Source: an uncultured bacterium
Lineage (GTDB): Bacteria; Bacillota; Clostridia; Lachnospirales; Lachnospiraceae
Direction of reading: 5' to 3'
Assembly (NCBI GenBank): GCA_947086625.1
Contig: CAMTZV010000035.1
Location: 1-8,418, forward strand
Length of the DNA stretch: 8,418 nt
Positions 1 through 6,568 of this stretch are shown piece after piece. Positions within the stretch are counted from its first letter, which is position 1. Each line of letters opens with the position of its first letter. The translations under genes were made by a program, and so were the position numbers. Under the pieces are notes generated by a model. It was not told where the DNA came from, searched no databases, and saw only the letters and a list, made by a program, of their open reading frames with translations.

Positions 1-919
1 GAGCGCTTTCATCTTTACGCAACGATTTGTAGGCAAAATCCGGGAATAAATAAGGAAGATACCTCTTTGCGATCTCATTTCTGTCGCCGAGCATGCAGCG
101 TTTTACATCCGCCGCAAGCGCATTCTCTTCCACGCCGCTCCACGTGTTGATCACCGACTCCACGATATCAATCATCCTGTGACGGCGTTCTTCGCCGTTG
201 AATCGCCGTTCAAGGATGTATTCCACGCAAAATTCCGCGTCCCGATCCCTCACACGTTTATCCCTGATCGTATCTGTCATCTTCAAACGCAGAAAGTCAA
301 TCCGCTCCAGCCTCTCTTTCCCGTTCTGAAAGAGAGGGGAAGGATGTCCGGCGATATAATCCTTGCATGCCTGATACAGCGCCTCCGCATCGAGCGTTAC
401 CCGCGTGTCCTCCCGGCCGACGGATAAAAGTCTCCGATGAAACACCTCCGCCGCCCGCAGGACGCAATTGTACGCCTCCGAGTTTCGCGCGATCAGGCGT
501 TTGTTTCTCACGAGCTCTAAAAAAGTTGCTTCGACTGGCGTGCGCTCCGTCTCATACGCTGAAAATTCCTCACTGATCGCATCCCGATATGCCGCCTCGT
601 TCAGCTTCTGGCCGCAGCAGCCCGTGACAATCATCTCGTCAAACGTACATTGCACTGCGCCGCCCGTGTCTAAACTCCGCACCCACGAGCCCGCTTCCCT
701 CTGTTCAAGCGCCCATTGCCCCATCTCTGCATCATCATATTCAGCCTGCTGTTCATGCGCCCATTGCTCCATCTCTGCATCATCATATCCAGGCTGCTGC
801 TCATGTGCCAGAAGCGGTTCCATATCCTCCGTAAGGGCCTCATAACCGCGCCCTGTTGGCAGTCCCATGTAATACCTGTTTTGAAGCCAGCTCTGTCGTC
901 TAACATGCTCCCCATCCAT
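1..919 (-). CDS. Unrecognised protein, C-terminus cut off by the left edge
   Basis: Hand translation of the minus strand from the ATG at 917-919 stays open for 306 codons to the window edge, so the C-terminus lies outside. I do not recognise the family. The protein is hydrophilic with no signal peptide or membrane segment. Residues 1-37 are followed by a tandem repeat rich in E, Q, D and W (residues 38-79), then a TGCCGQ cysteine pair (about 100-104), and then a long charged, probably helical part (for example RLERIDFLRLK, and NTWSGVEENA further on). The ATG was chosen because it sits 2 nt after the stop of a candidate small ORF and because the frame is closed by a TAA at 944-946. GGGGG lies about 7 nt upstream as a weak ribosome binding site. 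M18 (ATG at 866-868, preceded by CAGG) is an alternative start. That the frame codes is well supported by its length; its function is unknown. Confidence 0.75.
   Translation of the reverse strand, partial: MDGEHVRRQSWLQNRYYMGLPTGRGYEALTEDMEPLLAHEQQPGYDDAEMEQWAHEQQAEYDDAEMGQWALEQREAGSWVRSLDTGGAVQCTFDEMIVTGCCGQKLNEAAYRDAISEEFSAYETERTPVEATFLELVRNKRLIARNSEAYNCVLRAAEVFHRRLLSVGREDTRVTLDAEALYQACKDYIAGHPSPLFQNGKERLERIDFLRLKMTDTIRDKRVRDRDAEFCVEYILERRFNGEERRHRMIDIVESVINTWSGVEENALAADVKRCMLGDRNEIAKRYLPYLFPDFAYKSLRKDESA
683..808 (-). repeat. Tandem 48-bp coding repeat, two full units plus a partial third
   Basis: Units at 761-808 and 713-760 match at 43 of 48 bases. Each encodes 16 residues of the pattern AHEQQxxYDDAEMxQW. 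A degenerate third partial unit (683-712) reads ALEQREAGSW. The unit length is a multiple of three, so loss or gain of copies keeps the frame of the gene that holds it. The repeat falls in the N-terminal part of the left-edge protein (residues 38-79). Confidence 0.85.
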
Positions 920-921
920 CC

Positions 922-996
922 CTATGCCCCCAGCTCGTCTAATTTATATCCGCACACAATCTTATTTGCCCACTGGCTTAGCTCTTCCCGGGCCAT
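922..996 (-). CDS. Candidate 24-residue small ORF between the GNAT gene and the left-edge gene
   Basis: The stretch 920-1030 has no long gene. This ORF starts at ATG 994-996 and encodes a 24-residue peptide beginning MAREELSQWANK and ending YKLDELGA, with the look of an amphipathic helix. It stops with TAG only 2 nt before the ATG of the downstream gene, a spacing typical of translational coupling. The ribosome binding site is weak. The frame is open further upstream (reading GDNREPDDLRQTAG) into the 3' end of the GNAT gene but with no ATG, so a TTG start or a frameshifted remnant is possible. No family is recognised. Confidence 0.3.
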   Translation of the reverse strand: MAREELSQWANKIVCGYKLDELGA

Positions 997-1030
997 ACCA
1001 GCCGTTTGCCGCAAATCATCCGGCTCGCGG

Positions 1031-1858
1031 TTATCTCCCGAAAACCGCCCGTTTCCTGCCGGTACACTGACATCCCTCCGGCAGGAGTTTTTCTGCCAGC
1101 CTGACCGACTCCTCCGTCACACCGGTCAGAGAAAGCATTGCCGAAGGCTCCCCCATCCTCAGCAGGTTATCCCGAAAAACAGCGAGCAGCGGCATCAGCG
1201 CCCACGCCTGCTTTTCCCCCGTACACGCGTGCAAAAGCTCAAACCGCTCCTCTGAGAGCCGGTTTCCGATCACGCAGCCCGCAAGCGCCGCCTTCGAACG
1301 GATACACAAATTCAACTCCGGCGCCTCCTGGGGGCTGTAGCTAAGCGCGGGCAGCACATTCCCCCGCTCCTTTTGCTTTTCGCAAAACTGCTTCCACAAA
1401 AACCGCTCCTCCGATGCAATCGGCTTTACCTGTTCCACATATTTCATATGATCGAAAACCGTTATCTTCCGTAGCGCCTCAAACGAAACCAGAAAGCTCT
1501 TTGCGGCGGAATCCATAACTGCAAAGCCGCAGCTTTTCAGCATTTCCCCCGCAAACGATTCCGGCACATCCTCAAAGGACGTCACAATCGGCGCGCCCTC
1601 ATCCAAAGCAAGCTCCGTAAACCAGTGCAAAAGCCTGCCCGCAATCCCCTGCCTCCGATACAGGGGAGCGACGACAAGCTCATGCAGCAAAAAAATCCCT
1701 TCTTTTTTTACTCCAAAAACAAGAATTCCCACTGCTACACCCTCCTTGACCGCTCCAAATGCCTCCAGCAGTCCCTGCCGGAGTTGGCGGTTATAATTCG
1801 GGTTTAACAGTGGGGTAAACGCAGACAGATTCTGTCTTCCTATTTTAACAATCTTCAT
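1031..1858 (-). CDS. GNAT-family N-acetyltransferase, two-part protein
   Basis: This 275-residue protein probably transfers an acyl group from acyl-CoA to an amine; the substrate is unknown. The N-terminal half carries the GNAT acetyl-CoA-binding motif A, VVAPLYRRQGIAGRLL (62-77), with the RRQGIA pyrophosphate loop, preceded by the strands VAVGILVFG and GIFLLHEL. The protein is longer than a single GNAT domain (about 150 residues). The C-terminal half (about 130-275), with ALAGCVIGNRL and a hydrophobic helix, may be a second, degenerate GNAT fold, but this is inference. The ATG at 1858 was chosen over an upstream TTG (1921) because AGGGAG (1867-1872) lies 8 nt before it. The gene follows the second ATPase copy by 49 nt. 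Before the repeat unit arrived it may have been directly downstream of aepY. A role in modifying an aminophosphonate is conceivable, but nothing in the sequence shows it. Confidence 0.85.
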   Translation of the reverse strand: MKIVKIGRQNLSAFTPLLNPNYNRQLRQGLLEAFGAVKEGVAVGILVFGVKKEGIFLLHELVVAPLYRRQGIAGRLLHWFTELALDEGAPIVTSFEDVPESFAGEMLKSCGFAVMDSAAKSFLVSFEALRKITVFDHMKYVEQVKPIASEERFLWKQFCEKQKERGNVLPALSYSPQEAPELNLCIRSKAALAGCVIGNRLSEERFELLHACTGEKQAWALMPLLAVFRDNLLRMGEPSAMLSLTGVTEESVRLAEKLLPEGCQCTGRKRAVFGR

Positions 1859-1866
1859 TTGTATGG

Positions 1867-1872
1867 CTCCCT
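1867..1872 (-). promoter_or_regulatory. Ribosome binding site of the GNAT gene (decides the start)
   Basis: AGGGAG on the minus strand is 8 nt before ATG 1858. The upstream TTG at 1921 overlaps the end of the ATPase gene and has no comparable site. Confidence 0.7.
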
Positions 1873-1907
1873 GTGAAAGAATGGCTTCCTGTCCGCCCGG
1901 CATTTGC

Positions 1908-3605
1908 TCATACCTTTGCAAACCTCACCCGGCACACCTTTTTACAGAAACAGAACCCATACTTATAAATCATCTGATAGCCCTCGTCGAGCAGCTCTGC
2001 CGCGTAATCGCGCTCCTCAATCTGCGCAAGCGCCTCGTCGCACAGCTGATCCATCTGAGCGTATTTCTTCGCGCACTTGATCTCAATGATCATCGCAGGC
2101 ATACGCGGGTTATGCGGCTCCAAAAGCAAATCCGGCCTGCCGTTTCCCTGCTCCCGGTTCGAGTTAATGCGGTAGCCTCCAATCCCGCCGAGAATACCGA
2201 GCAGATAGCCGTGAAAGAAAAGCTCCGCGCTGTCAAAATAGCTGATGCTGCCCAAAAGCTGATCATTGATAAAATCCTCGATCTTTTCACAGTCGCCCGT
2301 CCGCATCCCCTCGTAAAACGGTGTATAATCGCAGTCCTTCCCGCGCTCATGAAACCATTCACGAACTGTGTTTTGATAAATATAGCGAACCTCCTCATTT
2401 GGAAGTTCCAGCGTCAAATACAATGTATTAACCAAAAACCGACGCGACACCGCCTTCAAATAGCCTGTAAAAAACAGGAAATTCCACAGATTATCCTGGC
2501 TCTTATGAATCTCCCCGTACGTAATTTCCTCATGCACTGGCTTTTCCACCGTGCCGCCCGCAATCAGATTCTCAATCTCGCTCTTTACGGCATCATCCGC
2601 GCGGTCGATCAGCTCCCGCACAATGCTGTTGGACGAGGTATTTGACCAGTAAGGCTTCGGGAACTCCGTGTTCTGATCCAGAATATCGCTGGCATAGCAG
2701 ATCACGCTCCACGGATTATACACCTTTGTCTTTCCGAACAGATAGCCGTCGTACCAGTTCTTTACTTCCTCTTCCCGCTCCCCGATCCCATAATGATCGA
2801 GCAGCGCTTTCACCTCTTCCTGCGTAAAGCCGAAATACTCCGCGTACCCTTCATCCAGGATCGATATGATCCGCAGATTATTTAACCCCGTAAAAATGCT
2901 CTCCCTGCTGATCCGCAGACACCCTGTAATAACCGCAAGCTCCAGATTCGCGTTCGTCTTTAACGCGGACTCAAACAGCGAACGGATAAAATCGATCATT
3001 TCCTCATAAAAACCTCGAAAGTAAGAATTCTCTAACGGCACGTCATATTCGTCAATCAAAATAATCACTTTTTTTTCGTGATAATTTTCCAAACATTCCG
3101 ACAAAAAAGCAAGAGATGTGGCATAGCTTTTCTGCTCCGCGCGCCGCTCCATCAGGGCTGTATAATTTTCTTTGTTCTTTGGCGAAATACAATCCGAATC
3201 CAACACATAGGCGTGTCTGGCGAATTCTCCCGCAATCGCCTCCTGCAGGCAGAAATACGCCGTATCAAAATCCGGCTGCTTCGCCGACTTCAGCGACAAA
3301 GAAATGACCGGATACCGGCCCATATGGCCCGTATACCGCTCTCCCGCTTCCGCAATCCCTGTCCCGTTAAAATAGCGGCTATTGTCAACAACCGCTCCAT
3401 TCCGATCAATTTCCTTCTCAAAAAACGTGCGCAGCATCTGGAGCATCAGCGTCTTTCCAAACCGGCGCGGCCTTGTAAAAAGATTGACCTTTGCATCGGT
3501 GTTTAAAAGATCCCGGATGATCAGCGTTTTATCGACATAATAATAATTTTTGTCGATCATTTCCCTGTAAAATTCGATTCCGATCGGTAAACGGCGTCTT
3601 GGCAT
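1908..3605 (-). CDS. AAA-ATPase-like protein with C-terminal PD-(D/E)XK nuclease domain, copy 1
   Basis: A 565-residue protein of the family with an AAA-ATPase-like N-terminal domain and a PDDEXK_9-type (DUF1703) nuclease-like C-terminal domain. The family opening (PIGIEFYREMI, YYYVDKT) leads to a Walker A-like RPRRFGKTL (45-53). Walker B is IILIDEYD (181-188), followed by TGCLRISRESIF (228-239), NWYDGY (283-288) and YNPWS (296-300). The nuclease motif is GRPDLLL (489-495, D492) with IIEIK (506-510, E508 and K510), and DEALAQIEERDYA follows. All expected acidic and lysine residues are present, so it looks intact. The biological role of the family is not established; it is widespread, multicopy and suspected of mobility or defence. 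Its ATG is preceded by GCAGGT 5 nt away. Residues 1-563 are identical to copy 2. The final KV and the TGA come from DNA outside the repeat. Confidence 0.88.
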   Translation of the reverse strand: MPRRRLPIGIEFYREMIDKNYYYVDKTLIIRDLLNTDAKVNLFTRPRRFGKTLMLQMLRTFFEKEIDRNGAVVDNSRYFNGTGIAEAGERYTGHMGRYPVISLSLKSAKQPDFDTAYFCLQEAIAGEFARHAYVLDSDCISPKNKENYTALMERRAEQKSYATSLAFLSECLENYHEKKVIILIDEYDVPLENSYFRGFYEEMIDFIRSLFESALKTNANLELAVITGCLRISRESIFTGLNNLRIISILDEGYAEYFGFTQEEVKALLDHYGIGEREEEVKNWYDGYLFGKTKVYNPWSVICYASDILDQNTEFPKPYWSNTSSNSIVRELIDRADDAVKSEIENLIAGGTVEKPVHEEITYGEIHKSQDNLWNFLFFTGYLKAVSRRFLVNTLYLTLELPNEEVRYIYQNTVREWFHERGKDCDYTPFYEGMRTGDCEKIEDFINDQLLGSISYFDSAELFFHGYLLGILGGIGGYRINSNREQGNGRPDLLLEPHNPRMPAMIIEIKCAKKYAQMDQLCDEALAQIEERDYAAELLDEGYQMIYKYGFCFCKKVCRVRFAKV

Positions 3606-3672
3606 GGCAGACCTGCTTTCATGGGTGGTTGTGTTAGGGTTATAGTAAACTATTTGGGTGGGGATTGCAAGG
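1918..3672. repeat. 1,755-bp direct repeat, left copy
   Basis: This segment matches 3683-5437 at a constant offset of 1,765 bp. I followed it by eye at both ends and through the identical translations. The only mismatch seen is A at 3621 against G at 5386. The similarity stops abruptly: position 1917 is T against C at 3682, and 3673 is G against A at 5438. The unit holds an upstream promoter-like region, the ribosome binding site and all but the last codons of the ATPase/nuclease gene. Confidence 0.95.
3639..3670 (-). promoter_or_regulatory. Promoter-like region with inverted repeat, ATPase copy 1
   Basis: On the minus strand TTGCAA (3665-3670) is a possible -35. A TACTAT (3642-3647, 17-nt spacing) or TATAAC (3639-3644, 20-nt spacing) could be the -10. 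An inverted repeat ATAGT-TT-ACTAT (3642-3653) covers the -10 area and could bind a regulator. The TAA stop of ATPase copy 2 lies inside it, so transcription from upstream also crosses it. Matches to consensus are modest. Confidence 0.3.
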
Positions 3673-5370
3673 GGGAACCTGCGCAAACCTCACCCGGCAC
3701 ACCTTTTTACAGAAACAGAACCCATACTTATAAATCATCTGATAGCCCTCGTCGAGCAGCTCTGCCGCGTAATCGCGCTCCTCAATCTGCGCAAGCGCCT
3801 CGTCGCACAGCTGATCCATCTGAGCGTATTTCTTCGCGCACTTGATCTCAATGATCATCGCAGGCATACGCGGGTTATGCGGCTCCAAAAGCAAATCCGG
3901 CCTGCCGTTTCCCTGCTCCCGGTTCGAGTTAATGCGGTAGCCTCCAATCCCGCCGAGAATACCGAGCAGATAGCCGTGAAAGAAAAGCTCCGCGCTGTCA
4001 AAATAGCTGATGCTGCCCAAAAGCTGATCATTGATAAAATCCTCGATCTTTTCACAGTCGCCCGTCCGCATCCCCTCGTAAAACGGTGTATAATCGCAGT
4101 CCTTCCCGCGCTCATGAAACCATTCACGAACTGTGTTTTGATAAATATAGCGAACCTCCTCATTTGGAAGTTCCAGCGTCAAATACAATGTATTAACCAA
4201 AAACCGACGCGACACCGCCTTCAAATAGCCTGTAAAAAACAGGAAATTCCACAGATTATCCTGGCTCTTATGAATCTCCCCGTACGTAATTTCCTCATGC
4301 ACTGGCTTTTCCACCGTGCCGCCCGCAATCAGATTCTCAATCTCGCTCTTTACGGCATCATCCGCGCGGTCGATCAGCTCCCGCACAATGCTGTTGGACG
4401 AGGTATTTGACCAGTAAGGCTTCGGGAACTCCGTGTTCTGATCCAGAATATCGCTGGCATAGCAGATCACGCTCCACGGATTATACACCTTTGTCTTTCC
4501 GAACAGATAGCCGTCGTACCAGTTCTTTACTTCCTCTTCCCGCTCCCCGATCCCATAATGATCGAGCAGCGCTTTCACCTCTTCCTGCGTAAAGCCGAAA
4601 TACTCCGCGTACCCTTCATCCAGGATCGATATGATCCGCAGATTATTTAACCCCGTAAAAATGCTCTCCCTGCTGATCCGCAGACACCCTGTAATAACCG
4701 CAAGCTCCAGATTCGCGTTCGTCTTTAACGCGGACTCAAACAGCGAACGGATAAAATCGATCATTTCCTCATAAAAACCTCGAAAGTAAGAATTCTCTAA
4801 CGGCACGTCATATTCGTCAATCAAAATAATCACTTTTTTTTCGTGATAATTTTCCAAACATTCCGACAAAAAAGCAAGAGATGTGGCATAGCTTTTCTGC
4901 TCCGCGCGCCGCTCCATCAGGGCTGTATAATTTTCTTTGTTCTTTGGCGAAATACAATCCGAATCCAACACATAGGCGTGTCTGGCGAATTCTCCCGCAA
5001 TCGCCTCCTGCAGGCAGAAATACGCCGTATCAAAATCCGGCTGCTTCGCCGACTTCAGCGACAAAGAAATGACCGGATACCGGCCCATATGGCCCGTATA
5101 CCGCTCTCCCGCTTCCGCAATCCCTGTCCCGTTAAAATAGCGGCTATTGTCAACAACCGCTCCATTCCGATCAATTTCCTTCTCAAAAAACGTGCGCAGC
5201 ATCTGGAGCATCAGCGTCTTTCCAAACCGGCGCGGCCTTGTAAAAAGATTGACCTTTGCATCGGTGTTTAAAAGATCCCGGATGATCAGCGTTTTATCGA
5301 CATAATAATAATTTTTGTCGATCATTTCCCTGTAAAATTCGATTCCGATCGGTAAACGGCGTCTTGGCAT
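3640..5370 (-). CDS. AAA-ATPase-like protein with C-terminal PD-(D/E)XK nuclease domain, copy 2
   Basis: A 576-residue twin of the protein at 1908-3605, with the same Walker A-like RPRRFGKTL, Walker B IILIDEYD and PD-(D/E)XK motif (D492, E508, K510). The two proteins are identical to residue 563. Beyond that this copy reads QVPPCNPHPNSLL through the 10-bp spacer and into the upstream region of copy 1, ending 34 nt before the copy 1 ATG. It starts at ATG 5370 behind GCAGGT. Its upstream region is separated from the aepY stop by only a few bases, so it may be read both from the phosphonate operon and from its own promoter-like region. The added 13-residue tail is proline-rich, differs from the usual family end, and is most simply read-through of non-coding DNA. 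Two intact identical copies imply a recent duplication; function remains unknown. Confidence 0.88.
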   Translation of the reverse strand: MPRRRLPIGIEFYREMIDKNYYYVDKTLIIRDLLNTDAKVNLFTRPRRFGKTLMLQMLRTFFEKEIDRNGAVVDNSRYFNGTGIAEAGERYTGHMGRYPVISLSLKSAKQPDFDTAYFCLQEAIAGEFARHAYVLDSDCISPKNKENYTALMERRAEQKSYATSLAFLSECLENYHEKKVIILIDEYDVPLENSYFRGFYEEMIDFIRSLFESALKTNANLELAVITGCLRISRESIFTGLNNLRIISILDEGYAEYFGFTQEEVKALLDHYGIGEREEEVKNWYDGYLFGKTKVYNPWSVICYASDILDQNTEFPKPYWSNTSSNSIVRELIDRADDAVKSEIENLIAGGTVEKPVHEEITYGEIHKSQDNLWNFLFFTGYLKAVSRRFLVNTLYLTLELPNEEVRYIYQNTVREWFHERGKDCDYTPFYEGMRTGDCEKIEDFINDQLLGSISYFDSAELFFHGYLLGILGGIGGYRINSNREQGNGRPDLLLEPHNPRMPAMIIEIKCAKKYAQMDQLCDEALAQIEERDYAAELLDEGYQMIYKYGFCFCKKVCRVRFAQVPPCNPHPNSLL

Positions 5371-5437
5371 GGCAGACCTGCTTTCGTGGGTGGTTGTGTT
5401 AGGGTTATAGTAAACTATTTGGGTGGGGATTGCAAGG
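3683..5437. repeat. 1,755-bp direct repeat, right copy
   Basis: Second copy of the unit at 1918-3672, with G at 5386 in place of A at 3621. The ten bases GGGAACCTGC (3673-3682) separate the copies. The right boundary is 6 bp before the aepY stop codon, so the unit begins immediately after that gene without damaging it. Confidence 0.95.
5404..5435 (-). promoter_or_regulatory. Promoter-like region with inverted repeat, ATPase copy 2
   Basis: Same elements as in the left copy: TTGCAA (5430-5435), TACTAT (5407-5412) or TATAAC (5404-5409), and the inverted repeat ATAGT-TT-ACTAT (5407-5418). Here the TTGCAA lies just inside the repeat edge, next to aepY, so the unit seems to carry its own start signal wherever it sits. 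Modest consensus matches only. Confidence 0.3.
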
Positions 5438-5442
5438 AAAAT

Positions 5443-6564
5443 TTACACATCCCGTAGCCACTCCATAAACGCATCCTTATTTTCCACCGGCGTTGTCGTG
5501 GGCCTGCCAAGATCCGCCCGCGCGCCAATCGCCGCTTTTGCTTCGATGAACGTAAGCCCCGGCTCCTTTTTTGCAAGCTCCAGCGCCCGCAGAAGCTCCC
5601 GCTCCTCCGACGCGCCGTAAACGTGCGCATAGCCGCACCCCTCTGCGATCTTTTTCAAATCCACGCCCCTTAGCGCTGTCGGCATCCCGCCCACCGACTC
5701 GTGCGCTCCATTGTTCACGACTACATGCACGAGGTTTTCCGGCGCCGTCTGCCCGATCACCGCCATCGCGCCCATATGCATGAGCACGGCCCCGTCCCCG
5801 TCCATGCACCAGACCTTTTTCCCCGGACAGTGCAGCGCTATGCCAAGCGCAATCGACGAGCTGTGCCCCATCGAGCCCACCGTCAGAAAATCGCGTCCGT
5901 GACCCTGCCCGTTTTCCACACGGATCTCAAAGAGCTCCCGGCTCGCCTTCCCCGTTGTGGAGACGATCGGATCGTCACCTGACACCTGCGTCACCGCCCG
6001 GATAATCTGCTCGCGCCTCATCCGGTAAGAGTTTTCATATGCTGCCTTTTTCTCATATTCCAGCGCGCCTTTCCGCACAACAAGCGCTACGCATCTTCCC
6101 TTTTGAAGCAGACGGCCAAACTCCTCCATCTTAGCGAACAGCTCTCCCTCAGAGGTCTCCTTTCCTACCACGAAATGATCAATGCCCATGTCTGCAAGGA
6201 GCCTCAAGGTGATTTCTCCCTGATAGACATGCTGCGGCTCGTCATGCACACCCGGCTCCCCGCGCCAGCCGACAATGAAAATACATGGGATGGCATACAC
6301 CTTCCCGTGCAGGAGGGAGACGGCCGGGTTGACGATATTCCCCTCCCCGCTGTTTTGCATATAAACAACCGGCACCTTCCCAGTCGCAAGGTGATACCCT
6401 GCCGCAATGGCAGCCGCATTCCCCTCGTTTGCGGCGATCAGGTGATGTCCCGGGTCAGTCCCGTACACATCCATCAGATAATCGCACAACCCCTTCAGCT
6501 GTGAATCCGGAACCCCTGTAAAAAAATCTGCGCCCAGTATGTCAACCAGATGTTCAACCTTCAT
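5443..6564 (-). CDS. aepY: Phosphonopyruvate decarboxylase, thiamine diphosphate dependent
   Basis: Decarboxylates phosphonopyruvate to phosphonoacetaldehyde, the step that pulls the unfavourable PEP mutase reaction forward. The 373 residues cover the full family length. The N-terminal thiamine-diphosphate domain has ANEGNA (45-50, E47 expected to activate the cofactor) and the family signature WRGEPGVHDEPQH (100-112). The C-terminal half has STTGKASRELFE (202-213) and the metal/cofactor motif GDGAV (256-260) followed after about 25 residues by NN (284-285). The end DLGRPTTTPVENK is typical of the family. The start is ATG 6564, with GAGGAG (6575-6580) 10 nt upstream and 4 nt after the aepX stop. 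A TTG at 6582 is less likely. Also called ppd. It is coupled to the PEP mutase gene upstream. It is intact despite the repeat unit directly behind it. Confidence 0.95.
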   Translation of the reverse strand: MKVEHLVDILGADFFTGVPDSQLKGLCDYLMDVYGTDPGHHLIAANEGNAAAIAAGYHLATGKVPVVYMQNSGEGNIVNPAVSLLHGKVYAIPCIFIVGWRGEPGVHDEPQHVYQGEITLRLLADMGIDHFVVGKETSEGELFAKMEEFGRLLQKGRCVALVVRKGALEYEKKAAYENSYRMRREQIIRAVTQVSGDDPIVSTTGKASRELFEIRVENGQGHGRDFLTVGSMGHSSSIALGIALHCPGKKVWCMDGDGAVLMHMGAMAVIGQTAPENLVHVVVNNGAHESVGGMPTALRGVDLKKIAEGCGYAHVYGASEERELLRALELAKKEPGLTFIEAKAAIGARADLGRPTTTPVENKDAFMEWLRDV

Positions 6565-6568
6565 ATGT

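Noticed and set aside
670..915. Minus-strand 81-codon frame inside the left-edge gene
   Set aside because: It is another frame of the same repeat region and is far shorter than the 306-codon open frame that covers it. Its M/R/W-rich composition comes from the repeats.
1859..1921. Longer TTG starts for GNAT (1921), aepY (6582) and aepX (7900)
   Set aside because: In each case an ATG further in has a clear purine-rich ribosome site at 8-10 nt, and the domain begins right after it.
3606..3686. Longer start for ATPase copy 1 at TTG 3686
   Set aside because: The extra 27 residues translate the promoter-like region and spacer. Copy 2, with the same gene, starts at the ATG before PRRRLPIG, which has GCAGGT ahead of it and matches the family's usual N-terminus.
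1863..4410. Long plus-strand frames of 260 and 250 codons across the two repeat copies
   Set aside because: They are antisense shadows of the ATPase/nuclease genes: both lie in the same place within each repeat, show no domain motifs, have unusual H/I/R-rich composition and no fitting ribosome site.
1918..5437. Known transposon or integrase gene, or a CRISPR array
   Set aside because: No DDE transposase, serine or tyrosine recombinase motif and no short regularly spaced repeats were seen. The only large repeat is the two-copy ATPase/nuclease unit.
5437..5445. Terminator behind aepY
   Set aside because: Only six bases separate the stop codon from the repeat edge. No hairpin followed by a T run is present on the minus strand.
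5477..5809. Minus-strand 110-codon frame inside aepY
   Set aside because: Shadow of the phosphonopyruvate decarboxylase gene, very rich in G, R and A, without motifs.
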